Below, one piece after another: positions 21,282 to 34,047 of a stretch of DNA of 64,000 bases. Each line of letters opens with the position of its first letter. Within the stretch, counting starts at the first letter, position 1. The notes beneath the pieces are model-generated. The model had not been told where the DNA came from. It saw only the letters and a program-made list of their open reading frames with translations, and did no database searches. The translations under genes were made by a program, and so were the position numbers. The DNA lies in NCBI GenBank assembly GCA_950097015.1, contig CATNEN010000038.1, forward strand, positions 9,000,001 through 9,064,000, read 5' to 3'. The DNA comes from Macrostomum hystrix. Taxonomy: Eukaryota; Platyhelminthes; Macrostomidae.

Positions 21282-23521
21282 TCAGTAGGGGCGATAACTT
21301 TGGCTGGAGTCACAGCAATGGCCACCGCTAGAGGGACTAAGCTGTGGCGAGGTTGCAAAGCTTGAATACTGCTGGTGATGGTGCTGTTGCTGTGGCTGCT
21401 GATGCTGCTGCTGCTGATACTGGAGGTTGTAGTTGCAAGCCTCACAGCCACAGTCAATGTTCGATACCTGCATTGACCCAGTTGCTGCTCCTGCTGCCGT
21501 TGCTGCCGCCGTCTGCTGAGAGTCCAGCCGCCTCAGGGTGTCGGACAGCCAGGCGATGTACTCGTAGGCGGTCCGCAGGGTCTCTATCTTGGTCAGGCGG
21601 GTTTCGTGTTTACCCATTGCTGGCAGGGCCTGCCGCAGCGTCTCCAGGGCGTCGTTGAGGCCGTGCATCCGGTTTCGCTCCCTGTCGTTGGCCTTGATCC
21701 TGCGCAGCCGCTTCAGCCGATGCTGCTGCTGGTGCTGCTGCTGGGGCTGCTTCTGTTGATGCCGCTGTGCTGGCAAAAGCGCGGGCGAATATAAGCCAAT
21801 GGACGATTGGAAATCTGTGGGAAAATGTTTAAAAAAGCTTAGTTGATTATCAGTATAAACAGCACGGGGTGTTTCAAATACCCGTGTGTTTCTTTTCTGT
21901 ATCTCCTAAAATGTAAAAATCCGAAACATGCTGGGCTAAAATGTTCCGCTCTATCCGATGAAAAAACTTTCAGAATCAGGAAACATCGGCATTGTCGAGA
22001 TATTCAAGGATTCTCATCGGGGGGTGTCCAGTGGTAAAAGCATCGTGACGACCCTGATTAGTTGATTATACTCGTATTATTAATTTTGATCGATACCGTG
22101 GACCTTCACGAAAATCGGTCATTCTGTTTGGGAGCCAACGTAAAGTAGAGGCAGTGATTTGAAATGTCCCCGTGCTCATTCTATACAAGGGAAAAACAGC
22201 ATGTGTGAACACTCTCACTTTGCATTGGCGGTGCCCCTCGCGGCTGCTTTAACTAAAATCAGAACCACCTCAAAGTGATGGAGCAAATTCTCTGTACTCA
22301 CGCGAGACACACAGAGGCCGCTGTTCTCAGCTTCATCATGCACGACTGAGTATATTGCGCAACACTGCTCAATTCCATTGCGTGCACCCCTCCACCCCTG
22401 CTGCATGTGACTTTGCCGCGGCAAATCGAATGCCACTCTATCACACTCTGATGCAGCCGCTCATTCACGCCCGTTAAATATCAGAAATCTTCCCACAAAC
22501 ACAAAATTCCCAACAACTTGCTCACTAAATTTATATGACAATTCTGAGTCCCATTGTTCCGAGCACGGTGCTGCGGGAGACATGTTTTGTGTGACGCAAT
22601 AAATTAATGACCCCCATCTATGCTTGGCCACTTGATACTCGCACCTTTCTCTCTGGTGCCATCTAATTTAGCGTTAAAAAGTGACATTAGGCACGCGAAT
22701 AACAGGCTCAAACAGAAAGCAGTGCAGAAGTTTTGTTTGCTTTTGCGGAGACTCCACGAAGTGAAAACTTTTTCATTATTGTCACCTTCATATTCCATTA
22801 TACTGGACTTGAGGTGTCGGATTCCAAATGGAATCTGATTTACTGACACAATTTCAACCTGCCCTTATGAAACAATAGAATCGCCTATGAAATCCCATTT
22901 AGCTTGCCCCTAGTAAAAGCCTTTCCACTATTAATAATATTCCAATTGAATTTTCCCATTTCCTCCCACTGGAATCCCCCTATAGTATTCTCCCATCTCC
23001 CAATAGCATTCTCCCTTCTACCTAATTGCATTCTCCCATCTCCCTATAACATTCTCCCATCTCCCTATAGTATTCTCCCATCTCCCTATAGTATTCTCCC
23101 ATCTCCCTACAGTATTTTCCCATCTCCCTATAGCATTCTTCTATCTCCCTATAGCATTCTCCCATCTCCCTATAATCTCCCTACAGCATTCTCACACCTC
23201 CCTTCAGCATTCTCCGACCTCCCTACAGCATTCTCCCACCTCCCTACAGCATTCTCCCACCTCCCTACAGCATGCTCCCATCTCCCTACAGCATGCTCCC
23301 ATCTCCCTACAGCATGCTCCCATCTCCCTACAGCATGCTCCCATCTCCCTACAGCATGCTCCCATCTCCCTACAGCATGCTCCCATCTCCCTACAGCATG
23401 CTCCCATCTCCCTATAGCAATCTCCCATCTCTTCAGCTCTCCCTCGCCCTCACTCACCCTGGTCGCTGGCAGTGGAATCCTGAGCAGATGATCCGCTTGG
23501 AACTTCATCGATAAACTCCAT
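21282..23521 (-). CDS. neurogenin/NeuroD-type bHLH transcription factor, 2 exons
   Basis: Exon 1 is 23519-23521 (ATG) down to 23458; exon 2 is 21814-21282. The phase-1 junction joins ...TASDQ to [11 protein letters not shown] in frame, giving 198 residues. The bHLH domain is at about 58-114: basic region [14 protein letters not shown], helix 1 [13 protein letters not shown], then [19 protein letters not shown]. This is the neurogenin/NeuroD signature ([18 protein letters not shown] with the E-box-contacting ERxR). It is expected to dimerise with an E-protein in the nucleus and drive neural fate. Gln/His-rich tracts flank the domain. A second in-frame TTG in exon 2 is not needed once exon 1 is added. 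An acceptor (GCATAG) sits only 16 nt upstream of the ATG. The intron holds a 21-bp minisatellite starting close to the donor. Assignment within the Atonal superfamily is secure; orthology to neurogenin itself needs a tree. Confidence 0.9.
22980..23430. repeat. 21-bp minisatellite in the bHLH intron
   Basis: Unit contains CTCCCTACAGCATGCTCCCA. On the coding (minus) strand it begins about 25 nt after the donor at 23457. A central block is perfectly homogenised. Confidence 0.95.
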
Positions 23522-23536
23522 CTTCCTTAGACTCTG

Positions 23537-23562
23537 GCTATGCGGAGAGAGAGAGACAGATG
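23537..23562 (-). promoter_or_regulatory. 3' splice acceptor just upstream of the bHLH start codon
   Basis: On the minus strand a run of TCTCTCTCTC is followed by CGCATAG, with the exon beginning at 23537 and the ATG 16 nt later. It must receive either a non-coding 5' exon or a trans-spliced leader. Confidence 0.6.
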
Positions 23563-23829
23563 TAAGTTTAAAACTAACTTTGACAAAGGAATTTCCTTTT
23601 GATTTTCTTTTGATCACCAGCGCTGGGTTTCTTGAGTCGTTGCAGTTGATTTCAGCCGAGGAGTTGAAAGCAGGCATGCGCGCGCTCTGTTTAAAGATTG
23701 GCGCAACCAGACCCGCGAGCAGCCCACCCCACCGCCTCCTCCTCATTGGCTGTCACTGGTCGGGCGGCCCCGTTGAAGGTGAGGAGGGAAATTAACATTG
23801 TTCAGATTGGGAAAAATATTCTCCGAGAC

Positions 23830-24140
23830 TCTCTCCCTGTCTCATCTCTCCCCTGTCTCATCTCTCCCCTGTCTCACCTCTCCCCTGTATCATCTCTCCC
23901 CTGTCTCATCTCTCCCCTGTCTCATCTCTCCCCTGTCTCATCTCTCCCCTGTCTCACCTCTCCCCTGTATCATCTCTCCCCTGTCTCATCTCTCCCCTGT
24001 CTCATCTCTCCCCTGTCTCATCTCTCCCCTGTCTCACCTCTCCCCTGTATCATCTCTCCCCTGTCTCATCTCTCCCCTGTCTCATCTCTCCCCTGTCTCA
24101 TCTCTCCCCCGTCTCATCTCTCCCCTGTATCATCTCTCTT
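23830..24140. repeat. 16-bp minisatellite, reverse orientation of the 16145 family
   Basis: Unit ATCTCTCCCCTGTCTC, the exact reverse complement of the 16-17 kb unit, with CTGTATC variants at regular spacing. Confidence 0.95.
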
Positions 24141-24702
24141 GTCTGATCATGTTTGATGAAATTTCGACAAGCCGTTTCGGGGCACCAAATAAACAAACAA
24201 TTCTTGCACTTTTAGCCATGTAGATTCATGACTGTCAAAACAAGCTGTCTAATATAGCAAAATCTTGCCCCCGCCTACTCAACTGCTCAACTCACGGTCT
24301 AGCGGATTGGGCCCTGTCACCTGCCTGCGTGAGCAGAGAATGAGAGGAATGGATAAACAGCTTGCTGTATCCATGCCTTGCAGCCGCCATCAAAAGACCA
24401 ATAAAAACTCAACTGTCATCGCTGAGGAATTCTGATTTATTTCGAGGAGTTCAATGCATGTCGGGCCACCCATGTTGAGGAGGATTTTGAGTTGGTGCGG
24501 GGGCGTACAGCGCTCTCCTTTGTAGGCCTTATTAGTCCCTAAAAAAGTCTCTTATTTAACCTAACCTAAATATATCTAATTTCATTGTTAACACCTTTAA
24601 CTCTCACTTCTTAGTTCTTGTCGGCTATACCTCTACTATGCATCTATAAGTTTAACTGTCAGCCGTCTAACTATCTATACTTGTCCTTCTACACCTGTCA
24701 AT

Positions 24703-24872
24703 CTACCTCTCTATCAACCTGTCGATCTACCACTCTATCAACCAGTCGATCTACCTCTCTATCAACCTGTCGATCTACCTCTCTATCAACCTGTCGATCT
24801 ACCTCTCTATCAACCAGTCGATCTACCTCTCTATCAACCAGTCGATCTACCTCTCCATCAACCAGTCGATCT
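24703..24872. repeat. 24-bp minisatellite
   Basis: Unit contains CAACCAGTCGATCTACCTCT, about seven copies, directly upstream of a SINE. Confidence 0.95.
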
Positions 24873-24892
24873 ACCATGGCCATTTAATCTAC

Positions 24893-25190
24893 TCTCGGGG
24901 GTCGGTGGAAGAGCGTTTAACGCGTTTGCCTCTCGCACCGAGGTCCCTGAGCTCGATTCTGCGGCGAGGCCACATTCATTTGGGGCGCATGGGACAGGGC
25001 TTGGGGACTTGTCATACAATTTACGCCCTAGAGGGCTAACCAGAAAGGCACAGTGAAAGCCCTGCCTGACGATGAGAAAGTCAGGGCAGATGTACACACA
25101 TGTGTGAGCGTGTGCTCAGGAGTCAGCGAAGTTGACAGAATTGCCTCCTCGCTGGCTGCGGGTCTATTGTCACCAAATGATGTGTCATAG
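24893..25190 (+). repeat. tRNA-type SINE family 1, near full-length
   Basis: tRNA-like head (A box region GTGGAAGAGCGTTTAACGCG, B box GAGCTCGATTC), then body with ATTTACGCCCT, AAAGTCAGGGCAGATGTACA, TGTGTGAGCGTGTGCTCAGG and AGTCAGCGAA. Parts recur at 5.3, 26.2, 35.5 and 42.0 kb. Confidence 0.8.
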
Positions 25191-25224
25191 CCCGCCGCCC
25201 CTTCTGAAATTATTCTATCTACCT

Positions 25225-25330
25225 ATCACTCTACCAGAGAATCAACCTGTCACTCTACCAGAGAATCTACCTGTCACTCTACCAGAGAATCTACCTGTCA
25301 CTCTACCAGAGAATCTACCTGTCACTCCGC
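25225..25330. repeat. 24-bp repeat, about 4 copies
   Basis: Unit contains TCTACCAGAGAATCTACCTG; it abuts the 3' side of the SINE. Confidence 0.9.
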
Positions 25331-25374
25331 TCTCATCTCTCACGACCTGCACTAAATAGCTCGGCTTTGCCTTT

Positions 25375-25760
25375 GACAAAGATCAAAAAGTTTTGACTGC
25401 ACCGCGCGCGAGCCGCTTAAAAAGCTGTAGGCTCGTGCCACTTTAGTGCCCGTCGAGAATCCTGTGACGTCACTTAGTGGCCATCCCGAGCGGTTAATTG
25501 TGCCGGGAGGGAATTCGCGAGCCAACTTGAGACCCACAACAAATCCCAGGGGGTCTGGGAGGCTGCACGCCCCGCCGCTTGCGAAGGGTCAGTGGACGAT
25601 TTTTAATTAAGGGGTTCCGGGTCGAGTCTGATCGGCCGGTGCAAAGCTTTTTAGCTCCCCGATTGAATCAGTGCGGAATAATCGCCGGGTCTCAGAGATG
25701 ACGGCAAAATTCGCCATCTTTCAGGGGCGGAGTCGCACTGATCTCTGCGATTGCAGGAAT
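25375..25760. other. GC-richer, CpG-containing segment with a CRE
   Basis: Unique sequence with CGCGCGAGCCGC and a consensus cAMP response element TGACGTCA at 25465-25472. It could be a promoter, for instance for the minus-strand bHLH transcript about 2 kb away. No start site can be fixed. Confidence 0.3.
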
Positions 25761-26154
25761 TCTGCCGCAGGCTTTGGTAAATATGGATTGCGTCATTTTT
25801 TTGGTGAAGTCACTCGGAGTGGGTCTCAGGGCTCATGGCTGCTCACGCTAGATTTGCCCGCACTCAGCCTTCTCTGCAGTCTTTGTCTCATTGGGATCTG
25901 AAATGTCATCCTATAGGAATTATAATTATGAAAGATGGATTTTAGTCCTTGTCATTTCTGTCACAGCCAAGAGTTCTGGATTCCTGGCGGGCATCGAACT
26001 TGAAGAATCTGATTTATAGTTGGAAATCCCTTTCATTCTCAAATAGATTGTGAAGCTTTAGTGTGTGAATTTCGGGATTTAGATTGATGAAGGCAAATGT
26101 TCTTGTTCTTGATGAAGGCAGAAGGAGCAAATAAATTTAGGCCATTTTTTCAGG

Positions 26155-26375
26155 TAAGCTCGGTGCTTGTTAGAAACGCGTTCCCGAGCTCGTATTCCGC
26201 GGTCAGGACACATTTATTTGAGGCGCAGAAGCGGAGAGAATGATTGGGGGCGTGCAATTTACGCCCTTAAAGGCCAACCTCCAAGTCAGGGCAGGTGTAC
26301 TCACCTGTGTGAGCGTATGCCTGCGTACAGTATCTGTGTGCGTGTGTGCTCACGGAAAGTTCTGCTCCAGGAAAA
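26155..26375 (+). repeat. tRNA-type SINE family 1, diverged copy
   Basis: Shares AACGCGTT, CGAGCTCG, GCAATTTACGCCCT, GTCAGGGCAG and CCTGTGTGAGCGTATG with the 24.9 kb copy, with internal deletions. Confidence 0.7.
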
Positions 26376-27837
26376 TTCCGTTATTCCTACTTCTAATAAA
26401 ACGTTACATTGACATTCAAGACCATCTGTGATCTCTTCCGTTTCTGAAAATAACTTTTTTAGAATTCTCAAACAGTATTTTTGTTTTACTATTCGGTGTT
26501 ACACAATTCGGTTCGATCTCATTAAACAATATAACAAAAGGTTAATTGTGTGAATTTCTTAAAATCAGAATGGAATTCTTTATCGCGATCTTCTGAGTCG
26601 TTGGTTCGTTTGTCTCGGCAATCAATCATAGAGTTTCCTGTCCCATCCTCTATCAGGCCCTGAGATTGCTCGGCAACCGCGAAGCAGTTTGATAAAAAAC
26701 AATGGAGAATTGGGCCAATTCTTCCGTCGCAACCGCTCCAGGCAGACACGCGCTCATAATGACGACCCGACAAGGCAAGAAACAAGTTGATTATATTCTC
26801 ATTGTCAATTCTTTTATCTTCATCTGCCTGACCAGTCTGTCGTCTGTCGACCTCAAACTTCAAACTCAAACAAGCTGATCGACTATGATATAGTTTGGGA
26901 TTTTTTTCTAACAATTGTTAACCTCCATTAATTTGGCCGCAAGAATCCATGGAAACTAAAAAATGGGAGTATAGAGTCCTGTTATGAGCTATAGTATTTC
27001 CACAACATCTGATCGAGTGCTCAGAGAAACCACTCAGGAGAGAAAAGACAAGTGGCATGCAGCGTAATTGTCTTGAGAACATGCATAGTTTGAGCACTGG
27101 GATGGGAACATGAGCCTCAACAGGCTGCCAATTGGTCCGAAGCAGCTTAGAAAAATCCTTCGTATCGTATGTCCTAGGGAAATCTTGAAGCCTTGATGCC
27201 TCCAACACCCCCGCAGGGTGGCGGCGTTTAACAGTCGAGTTTTAGCCACCCTGGCAACAACATATACAGAATTCCTTTTACGGAATTCTGCATTGGGAAA
27301 GATTTGGTGGCTGTCTGTTTAAGAAATTTTATTGCAGTCATGTCTTCCGTGAAAACAACTTTTCTGTACTCAGATAGAGTTGTTGAGTAGGTGCGAAAGT
27401 GGTCCTAATAATTTCTCATGCTATTTAACTGAGCAAATGGAATTTTCAAATCAAAATTATTCTGTTTGTTTTTGTTGGTAAAAGTGAGGAATTTTTCGAA
27501 TCTTTCGAAGCTACGAGCTTTTAGATTGCATAATCAAAATATGTCAATAAAATCATTGGACTCAATGGAGACACAAAATTGGTTTGTAAAACTTTACTGG
27601 CCAACTTCTTTTTCTCACATTTTCCCGCCCTGTTTGACCACTTTATTTGTTTGCCCTTAGCCGCATTGTGAACAAGTGGTTTTAACTTTGTGAGCCAAAT
27701 AAACAGCTTGCAGTGTCAAGCCTTCGAAGGGAGATATTTAGGCGAAATTTGGTTAGCAAAAGCTGAGCAACTGGCAGAGAAAAATGGGAGAGTGGAAAAG
27801 AGTGGAAGAGAAATAGAAAATTAAAAAAAAATTGGAG
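26376..27837. other. unique sequence without recognised genes
   Basis: Contains open frames on the minus strand (26522-26914, 26918-27208) without motifs I recognise, and an 8-bp stem (AGGGTGGC/GCCACCCT, 27215-27252). No supportable feature. Confidence 0.4.
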
Positions 27838-29195
27838 AGTGGGAGAGTGGGGGAGAGTGGGAGACAGTGGCAGAAAGTGGGGGAGAGTGGTAGACAGTGG
27901 GAGAAAGTGGGGGAGAGTGGTAGACAGTGGGAGAAAGTGGGGGAGAGTGGTAGACAGTGGGAGAGAGTGGGGAGAATGGGGGGGAGTGTGTGGGAGAGTG
28001 GGAGACAGTGGGAGAAACTGGGGGAGACAGTGGGAGAAACTGGGGGAGAGTGGTAGACAGTGGGAGAGAGTGGGGGGAGAGTGGTAGACAGTGGGAGAGA
28101 GTGGGGGAGAGTGGTAGACAGTGGGAGAAAGTGGGGGAGAGTGGTAGACAGTGGGAGAGAGTGGGGGGAGAGTAGTGGGAGAAACTGGGGGAGAGTGGTA
28201 GACAGTGGGAGAAACTGGGGGAGAGTGGTAGACAGTGGGAGAGAGTGGGGGGAGAGTGGTAGACAGTGGGAGAGAGTGGGGGGAGAGTGGTAGACAGTGG
28301 GAGAGAGTGGGGGAGAGTGGTAGACAGTGGGAGAAAGTGGGGGAGAGTGGTAGACAGTGGGAGAGAGTGGGGGGAGAGTAGTGGGAGAAACTGGGGGAGA
28401 GTGGTAGACAGTGGGAGAAAGTGGGGGAGAGTGGTAGACAGTGGGAGAGAGTGGGGGGAGAGTAGTGGGAGAAACTGGGGGAGAGTGGTAGACAGTGGGA
28501 GAAACTGGGGGAGAGTGATAGACAGTGGGAGAAAGTGGGGGAGAGTGGTAGACAGTGGGAGAAACTGGGGGAGAGTGGTAGACAGTGGGAGAAAGTGGGG
28601 GAGAGTGCTAGACAGTGGGAGAAAGTGGGGGAGAGTGGTAGACAGTGGGAGAGAGTGGGGGGAGAGTGGTAGACAGTGGGAGAAAGTGGGGGAGAGTGGA
28701 AGACAGTGGGAGAAACTGGGGGAGAGTGATAGACAGTGGGAGAAAGTGGGGGAGAGTGGTAGACAGTGGGAGAAACTGGGGGAGAGTGGTAGACAGTGGG
28801 AGAAAGTGGGGGAGAGTGCTAGACAGTGGGAGAAAGTGGGGGAGAGTGGTAGACAGTGGGAGAGAGTGGGGGGAGAGTGGTAGACAGTGGGAGAAAGTGG
28901 GGGAGAGTGGAAGACAGTGGGAGAAACTGGGGGAGAGTGGTAGACAGTGGGAGAGAGTGGGGAGAATGGGGGGGAGTGTGTGGGAGAGTGGGAGACAGTG
29001 GGAGAAAGTGTGGAGTAGTGGGAGACAGTGGGGGAGAGTGGGAGATATTTGGAGACAGTAGGGGAGAGTGGGGGAGAGTGGGAGACAGTGGGGGAGAGTG
29101 GGGGAGAGTGGTGGAGAGTGGGAGACAGTGGGGGAGAGTGGGGGAGAGTGGGAGACAGTGGGGGAGAGTGGGGGAGAGTGGGAGACAGTAGGGGT
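27838..29195. repeat. 30-bp minisatellite with higher-order structure
   Basis: Unit contains GTGGGGGAGAGTGGTAGACA. Long blocks recur (for example around 28260-28480), showing segmental duplication inside the array. Confidence 0.95.
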
Positions 29196-30019
29196 TATGA
29201 GAGTGGTGAGTTCTTGATGTACAAGAATAAGATACTTCAATAGCAGATAAGATCGGAACTGCATTTCAGGCCAGACGCTCTGTAGTGAGCACTAACAGCA
29301 CTAACGGCAGAGTCTACGCAGCTCAGATTAATGCTCCGATACCGTGCTTCGATAATCTCCTCAACCCCTGACGAGTTCTTCGCATCCGGTATCTGAGCAC
29401 ACAGTGAGCTTGCGAATTTTTTCAAACGGTTGATTAAGAGTGGCTTCGAACAATAATGATGATGAATGATGATGTTAGACTCGGCCAGTATATGAATTTG
29501 AGCAGTTTTTGGTTTCTGTGTGCTCTATCCGAACTTCGGACTCAAAAGCATGCGGCTCTCAATCAAGGCCGTCTCAATTTCTCGGAGCCCCCACAGCCCC
29601 CCCGAACTGCTCAACTCCAACAGTTGGTGGGAGGGGCTGCTTCGAGAGATCTGGCACGCCAACTTCTCAATTTTAGTCAGTCATTTTCCTCTTGAGCAGA
29701 TGGTTGCGCTTGAGCGGCTATTTTCATCTCGTCTTCACTTTCTGAGAAGCCCCCACTGCCGAGCTGGACTCAAAAACAGAGCGCTCATTATGCGTGCCTG
29801 ATTAGGGAAAATTCTTTTCGATAGCCGCCTTTGTGGAATAAAACTTTGTAGAACGACATGGGTATGAAAAAAATGAGACCGTAAAGCAACCATTATCAAA
29901 CTGCTTCACAAAAATATATTATTATATTATCATGGGCCCGGTTTGTCTATTTCTCATTCTTATTTTCCGAGAGGAAAATATTAACTCTTTCTTGACAATC
30001 GTATTTCTTTTCTGCTAAT
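29196..30019. other. unique sequence, nothing recognised
   Basis: Several short open frames (e.g. 29520-29801) but no motif, splice pattern or family match that I can support. Confidence 0.4.
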
Positions 30020-30815
30020 CCCATCTCCCTCCTGAAAATCCCACCTCCTTGATATTCCCATCTCCCTCCTGAAAAGCCCACCTCCCTCCTGATAATCCCA
30101 TCTCCTTCCTGATAATCCCACCTCCCTCCTTATAATTCAATCTCCTTCCTGATAATTCCATCTCCTTCCCTCTAATCCCACCTCCTTCCCGATAATACCA
30201 TCTCCTTCCCTCTAATCCCATCTCCTTCCCGATAATCCATTTCCTTACCGATAATCCCATCTCCTTCCCGATAATCCATTTCCTTACCGATAATCCCATC
30301 TCCTTCCCGATAATACCATCTCCTTCCCTCTAATCCCATCTCCTTCCCGATAATCCATTTCCTTACCGATAATCCCATCTCCTTCCCGATAAACCATTTC
30401 CTTACCGATAATCCCATCTCCTTCCCGATAATACCATCTCCTTCCCTCTAATCCCATCTCCTTCCCGATAATACCATCTCCTTCCCTCTAATCCCATCTC
30501 CTTCCCGATAATCCATTTCCTTACCGATAATCCCATCTCCTTCCCGATAAACCATTTCCTTACCGATAATCCCATCTCCTTCCCGATAATACCATCTCCT
30601 TCCCTCTAATCCCATCTCCTTCCCGATAATCAATTTCCTTACCGATAATCCCATCTCCTTCCCGATAAACCATTTCCTTACCGATAATCCCATCTCCTTC
30701 CCGATAATACCATCTCCTTCCCTCTAATCCCATCTCCTTCCCGATAATCAATTTCCTTGCCGATAATCCCATCTCCTTCCCGATAAACCATTTCCTTACC
30801 GATAATGCCACCCGT
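30020..30815. repeat. 20-bp minisatellite with about 120-bp higher-order period
   Basis: Unit CCCATCTCCTTCCCGATAAT with variants CCTCTAAT and CCATTTCCTTACCGATAAT that recur in a fixed order. Confidence 0.95.
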
Positions 30816-31569
30816 CCTGATTCCCTTTCCTGTCCCACCTCCTTTTTTGATATATAATTCTATTTCCTCTCAATAATCCTATCTTTCTCGATAGGGGAAG
30901 AATTGAAACGAATTCCCACTTTGTGCCCGTTGCGTTTATTGTGAGAAAGATAAAGGGGAAAATTATCCTCAACGCTGGCAAATTATCGCCATCGAACAAT
31001 GACCGCAGCGAAACGCTGACAATCCTTTGGGGATAATTAAGACTCGAATTGTTACTATAGGCATGCAGACCAGGTTAGGGCTAATTATAATCCAATCTAC
31101 AATTAGCCTAGGTTAAGCGCTCACCTTGACCATCTAGAGTCTATATAAATTTAGTTGTCATGCGATCAGCCAACCGGTTGACAGAGCAATTAAAAACTTT
31201 TTCTGTTAAAATAAAAACAAGCTGATTCGCTAGATTTAGGACTCAAAATTAAAAGCCGGCTGTGAGCCTGCAACTGGTTCTTTGTCGGCCAGGATCTGAC
31301 GCAAGCGAAAAAATCGATTTAAATCAATAAATTAGCGTTAGGTAGGCAAATCGTTGTCCTTTGCCTGACCTCCTATTGCCACGCCCCCACTGGTCTATCG
31401 CGTGTGTGTCTGCTTTGGCGTGAGCACACACAACAGGCAGTTGCGTGAGATTGAGTTGTTAAACCGAGTATTCTAGGTTCTGAAGATTATACGAGCGTAA
31501 GTGGAAGACACATTTTTATTTTTGGCTTTAAGCCAAATTGATTTCAGTTCAACTTATTTTTTGCTTGCT
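30816..31569. other. unique sequence, nothing recognised
   Basis: AT-rich, no coding or RNA signal seen. Confidence 0.4.
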
Positions 31570-32505
31570 TCGTCAGACCCAGTAATACGGTCTTAACAGA
31601 CCCTGTAATACTGTCTTCACAGATCCTGTAATACGGTCTTCACAGACCCTGTAATACTGTCTTCACAGATCCTGTAATACGGTCTTCACAGACCCTGTAA
31701 TACTGTCTTCACAGACCCTGTAATACGGTCTTAACAGACCCTGTAATACTGTCTTCACAGATCCTGTAATACGGTCTTCACAGACCCTGTAATACTGTCT
31801 TCACAGACCCAGTAATACGTTCTTAACAGACCCTGTAATACTGTCTTCACAGATCCTGTAATACGGTCTTCACAGACCCTGTAATACTGTCTTCACAGAC
31901 CCAGTAATACGGTCTTAACAGACCCTGTAATACTGTCTTCACAGATCCTGTAATACGGTCTTCACAGACCCTGTAATACTGTCTTCACAGACCCAGTAAT
32001 ACGGTCTTAACAGACCCTGTAATACTGTCTTCACAGATCCTGTAATACGGTCTTCACAGACCCTGTAATACGGTCTTCACAGACCCTGTAATACGGTCTT
32101 CACAGACCCTGTAATACTGTCTTCACAGACCCTGTAATACTGTCTTCACAGATCCTGTAATACGGTCTTCACAGACCCTGTAATACGGTCTTCACAGACC
32201 CTGTAATACGGTCTTCACAGACCCTGTAATACGGTCTTCACAGACGCTGTAATACTGTCTTCACAGACCCAGTAATACGGTTTTCACAGACCCTGTAATA
32301 GGGTCTTCACAGACCCTGTAATACGGTCTTCACAGACCCTGTAACACGGTCTTCACAGACGCTGTAATACGGTCTTCACAGACCCTGTAACACGGTCTTC
32401 ACAGACCCTGTAATACGGTCTTCACAGACCCTGTAACACGGTCTTCACAGACCCTGTAATACGGTCTTCACAGACCCTGTAAGATAGTATTCACAGACCG
32501 TGAAA
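31570..32505. repeat. 23-bp minisatellite downstream of SCAMP A
   Basis: Unit contains TAATACGGTCTTCACAGACC, about 40 copies with T/G and C/T variants in order. Homologous to the 39.0-39.4 kb array downstream of SCAMP B. Confidence 0.95.
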
Positions 32506-33231
32506 GGCAGTCGAAAAAGATTTAAGAAAGCGAGAAAACAATAAATAAAATAAAAATCAGTTAAAGGCACACAGAAGCGGCATATAATTTAGTGCTAGTT
32601 GATTTAGGTGTGCAAAATAAGCTGTGTACTGATTCTGTTATATTGTAGTCTGATAAAACATGTATTGTAGCCTCATTAATACGCAAATGTTAATTTAAAT
32701 ATGTCCTTAATGTTACTGAGTAAGCATTTGAGAAGAGACCAAACTCGAGGCCAAACCTGAAAATCAAATCAAGTTAGTAAAGCATCACAAGGGTCAACTA
32801 AAGTCTGAATAATGTACTCGTAGTATAGTCTATAGATAAATTTATACATGTGAGTAGAAATTAGTCACAAAAATCTATGAAACTGAAATGGAATAGATTT
32901 AATATACGCTCGTAAAATGGAAGACGAGAAAAAAATACGAAGGAATATTGAAAAAATACCCCTAACAATGGGACAAAACTGTGACCAAATTTGTTCCTCT
33001 AAATGTGACACGAAATTTTTTAGTCAGCAAAGAGCAGCTACTGAAATTCCTAGTGCTGAAAAGCGTGAGCACAATCGCTTTTCAGACAGTTTTTACGAGT
33101 TAGAAACAAGAGATTCTTTAAAGCATAGAAGGGTTTCTAGTTTTAGAATACAAAAAAAATATAGAGAATCTACGCTCATACAAGAAACTGCCGCTCGCTT
33201 CAGAAAAAGTACTGCTTTTAACTATAATTTT

Positions 33232-33975
33232 TTCTTCCCAATCTGTAATTTCTTCCCAATCTGCAATCTCTTCATCCCAATCTGCAATCTGTTCACTCCC
33301 AATCTGCAATCTCTTCACTCCCAATCTGCAATCTCTTCATCCCAATCTGCAATCTCTTCATTCCCAATCTGCAATTTCTTCATCCCAATCTGCAATCTCT
33401 TTATCCCAATCTGCAATCTCTTTATCCCAATCTGCAATCTCTTTATTCCAATCTGCAATCTCTTCATCCCAATCTGCAATCTCTTCATCCCAATCTGCAA
33501 TCTCTTTATCCCAATCTGCAATCTCTTCATTCCCAATCTGCAATTTCTTCATCCCAATCTGCAATCTCTTCATTCCCAATCTGCAATTTCTTCATCCCAA
33601 TCTGCAATCTCTTTATCCCAATCTGCAATCTCTTTATTCCAATCTGCAATCTCCTCATCCCAATCTGCAATCTCTTCATCCCAATCTGCAATCTCTTCAT
33701 CCCAATCTGCAATCTCTTCATCCCAATCTGCAATCTATTTATCCCAATCTGCAATCTCTTTATTCCAATCTGCAATCTCTTCATTCCCAATCTGCAATTT
33801 CTTCATCCCAATCTGCAATCTCTTTATCCCAATCTGCAATCTCTTTATTCCAATCTGCAATCTCTTCATCCCAATCTGCAATCTCTTCATCCCAATCTGC
33901 AATCTCTTTATCCCAATCTGCCATCTCTTTATCCCAATCTGCCATCTCTTTATCCCAATCTGCCATCTCTTCTAT
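33232..33975. repeat. 21-bp minisatellite in the 3' flank of SCAMP A
   Basis: Unit contains CTTCATCCCAATCTGCAATC. Some units read CTTTATTCC, which is AATAAAG on the SCAMP strand, so the poly(A) signal may lie in the array. Confidence 0.95.
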
Positions 33976-34047
33976 TTAATCATCCGTTCCTTCAATACCA
34001 AAAACGCTCCTTCCTTGAGTACCCAGTTATCAGCGATGCCGATGGCT

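Noticed and set aside
17241-22160. Short similarity between about 17241-17420 and 21990-22160, partly inverted (TATCTCGACAATG; GTGGAC-TTCACGAAA)
   Set aside because: Probably two relics of one element, but ends and orientation cannot be resolved by eye, so no feature is called.
24858-25097. Minus-strand frame starting MYICPDFLIVRQ, with a similar one at 41591-42064
   Set aside because: Antisense reading of SINE family 1; the resemblance of the two frames comes from the repeat, not from a gene family.
26522-27249. Adjacent minus-strand frames of 71-130 codons
   Set aside because: No recognisable domain, splice structure or codon pattern; starts are not convincing.
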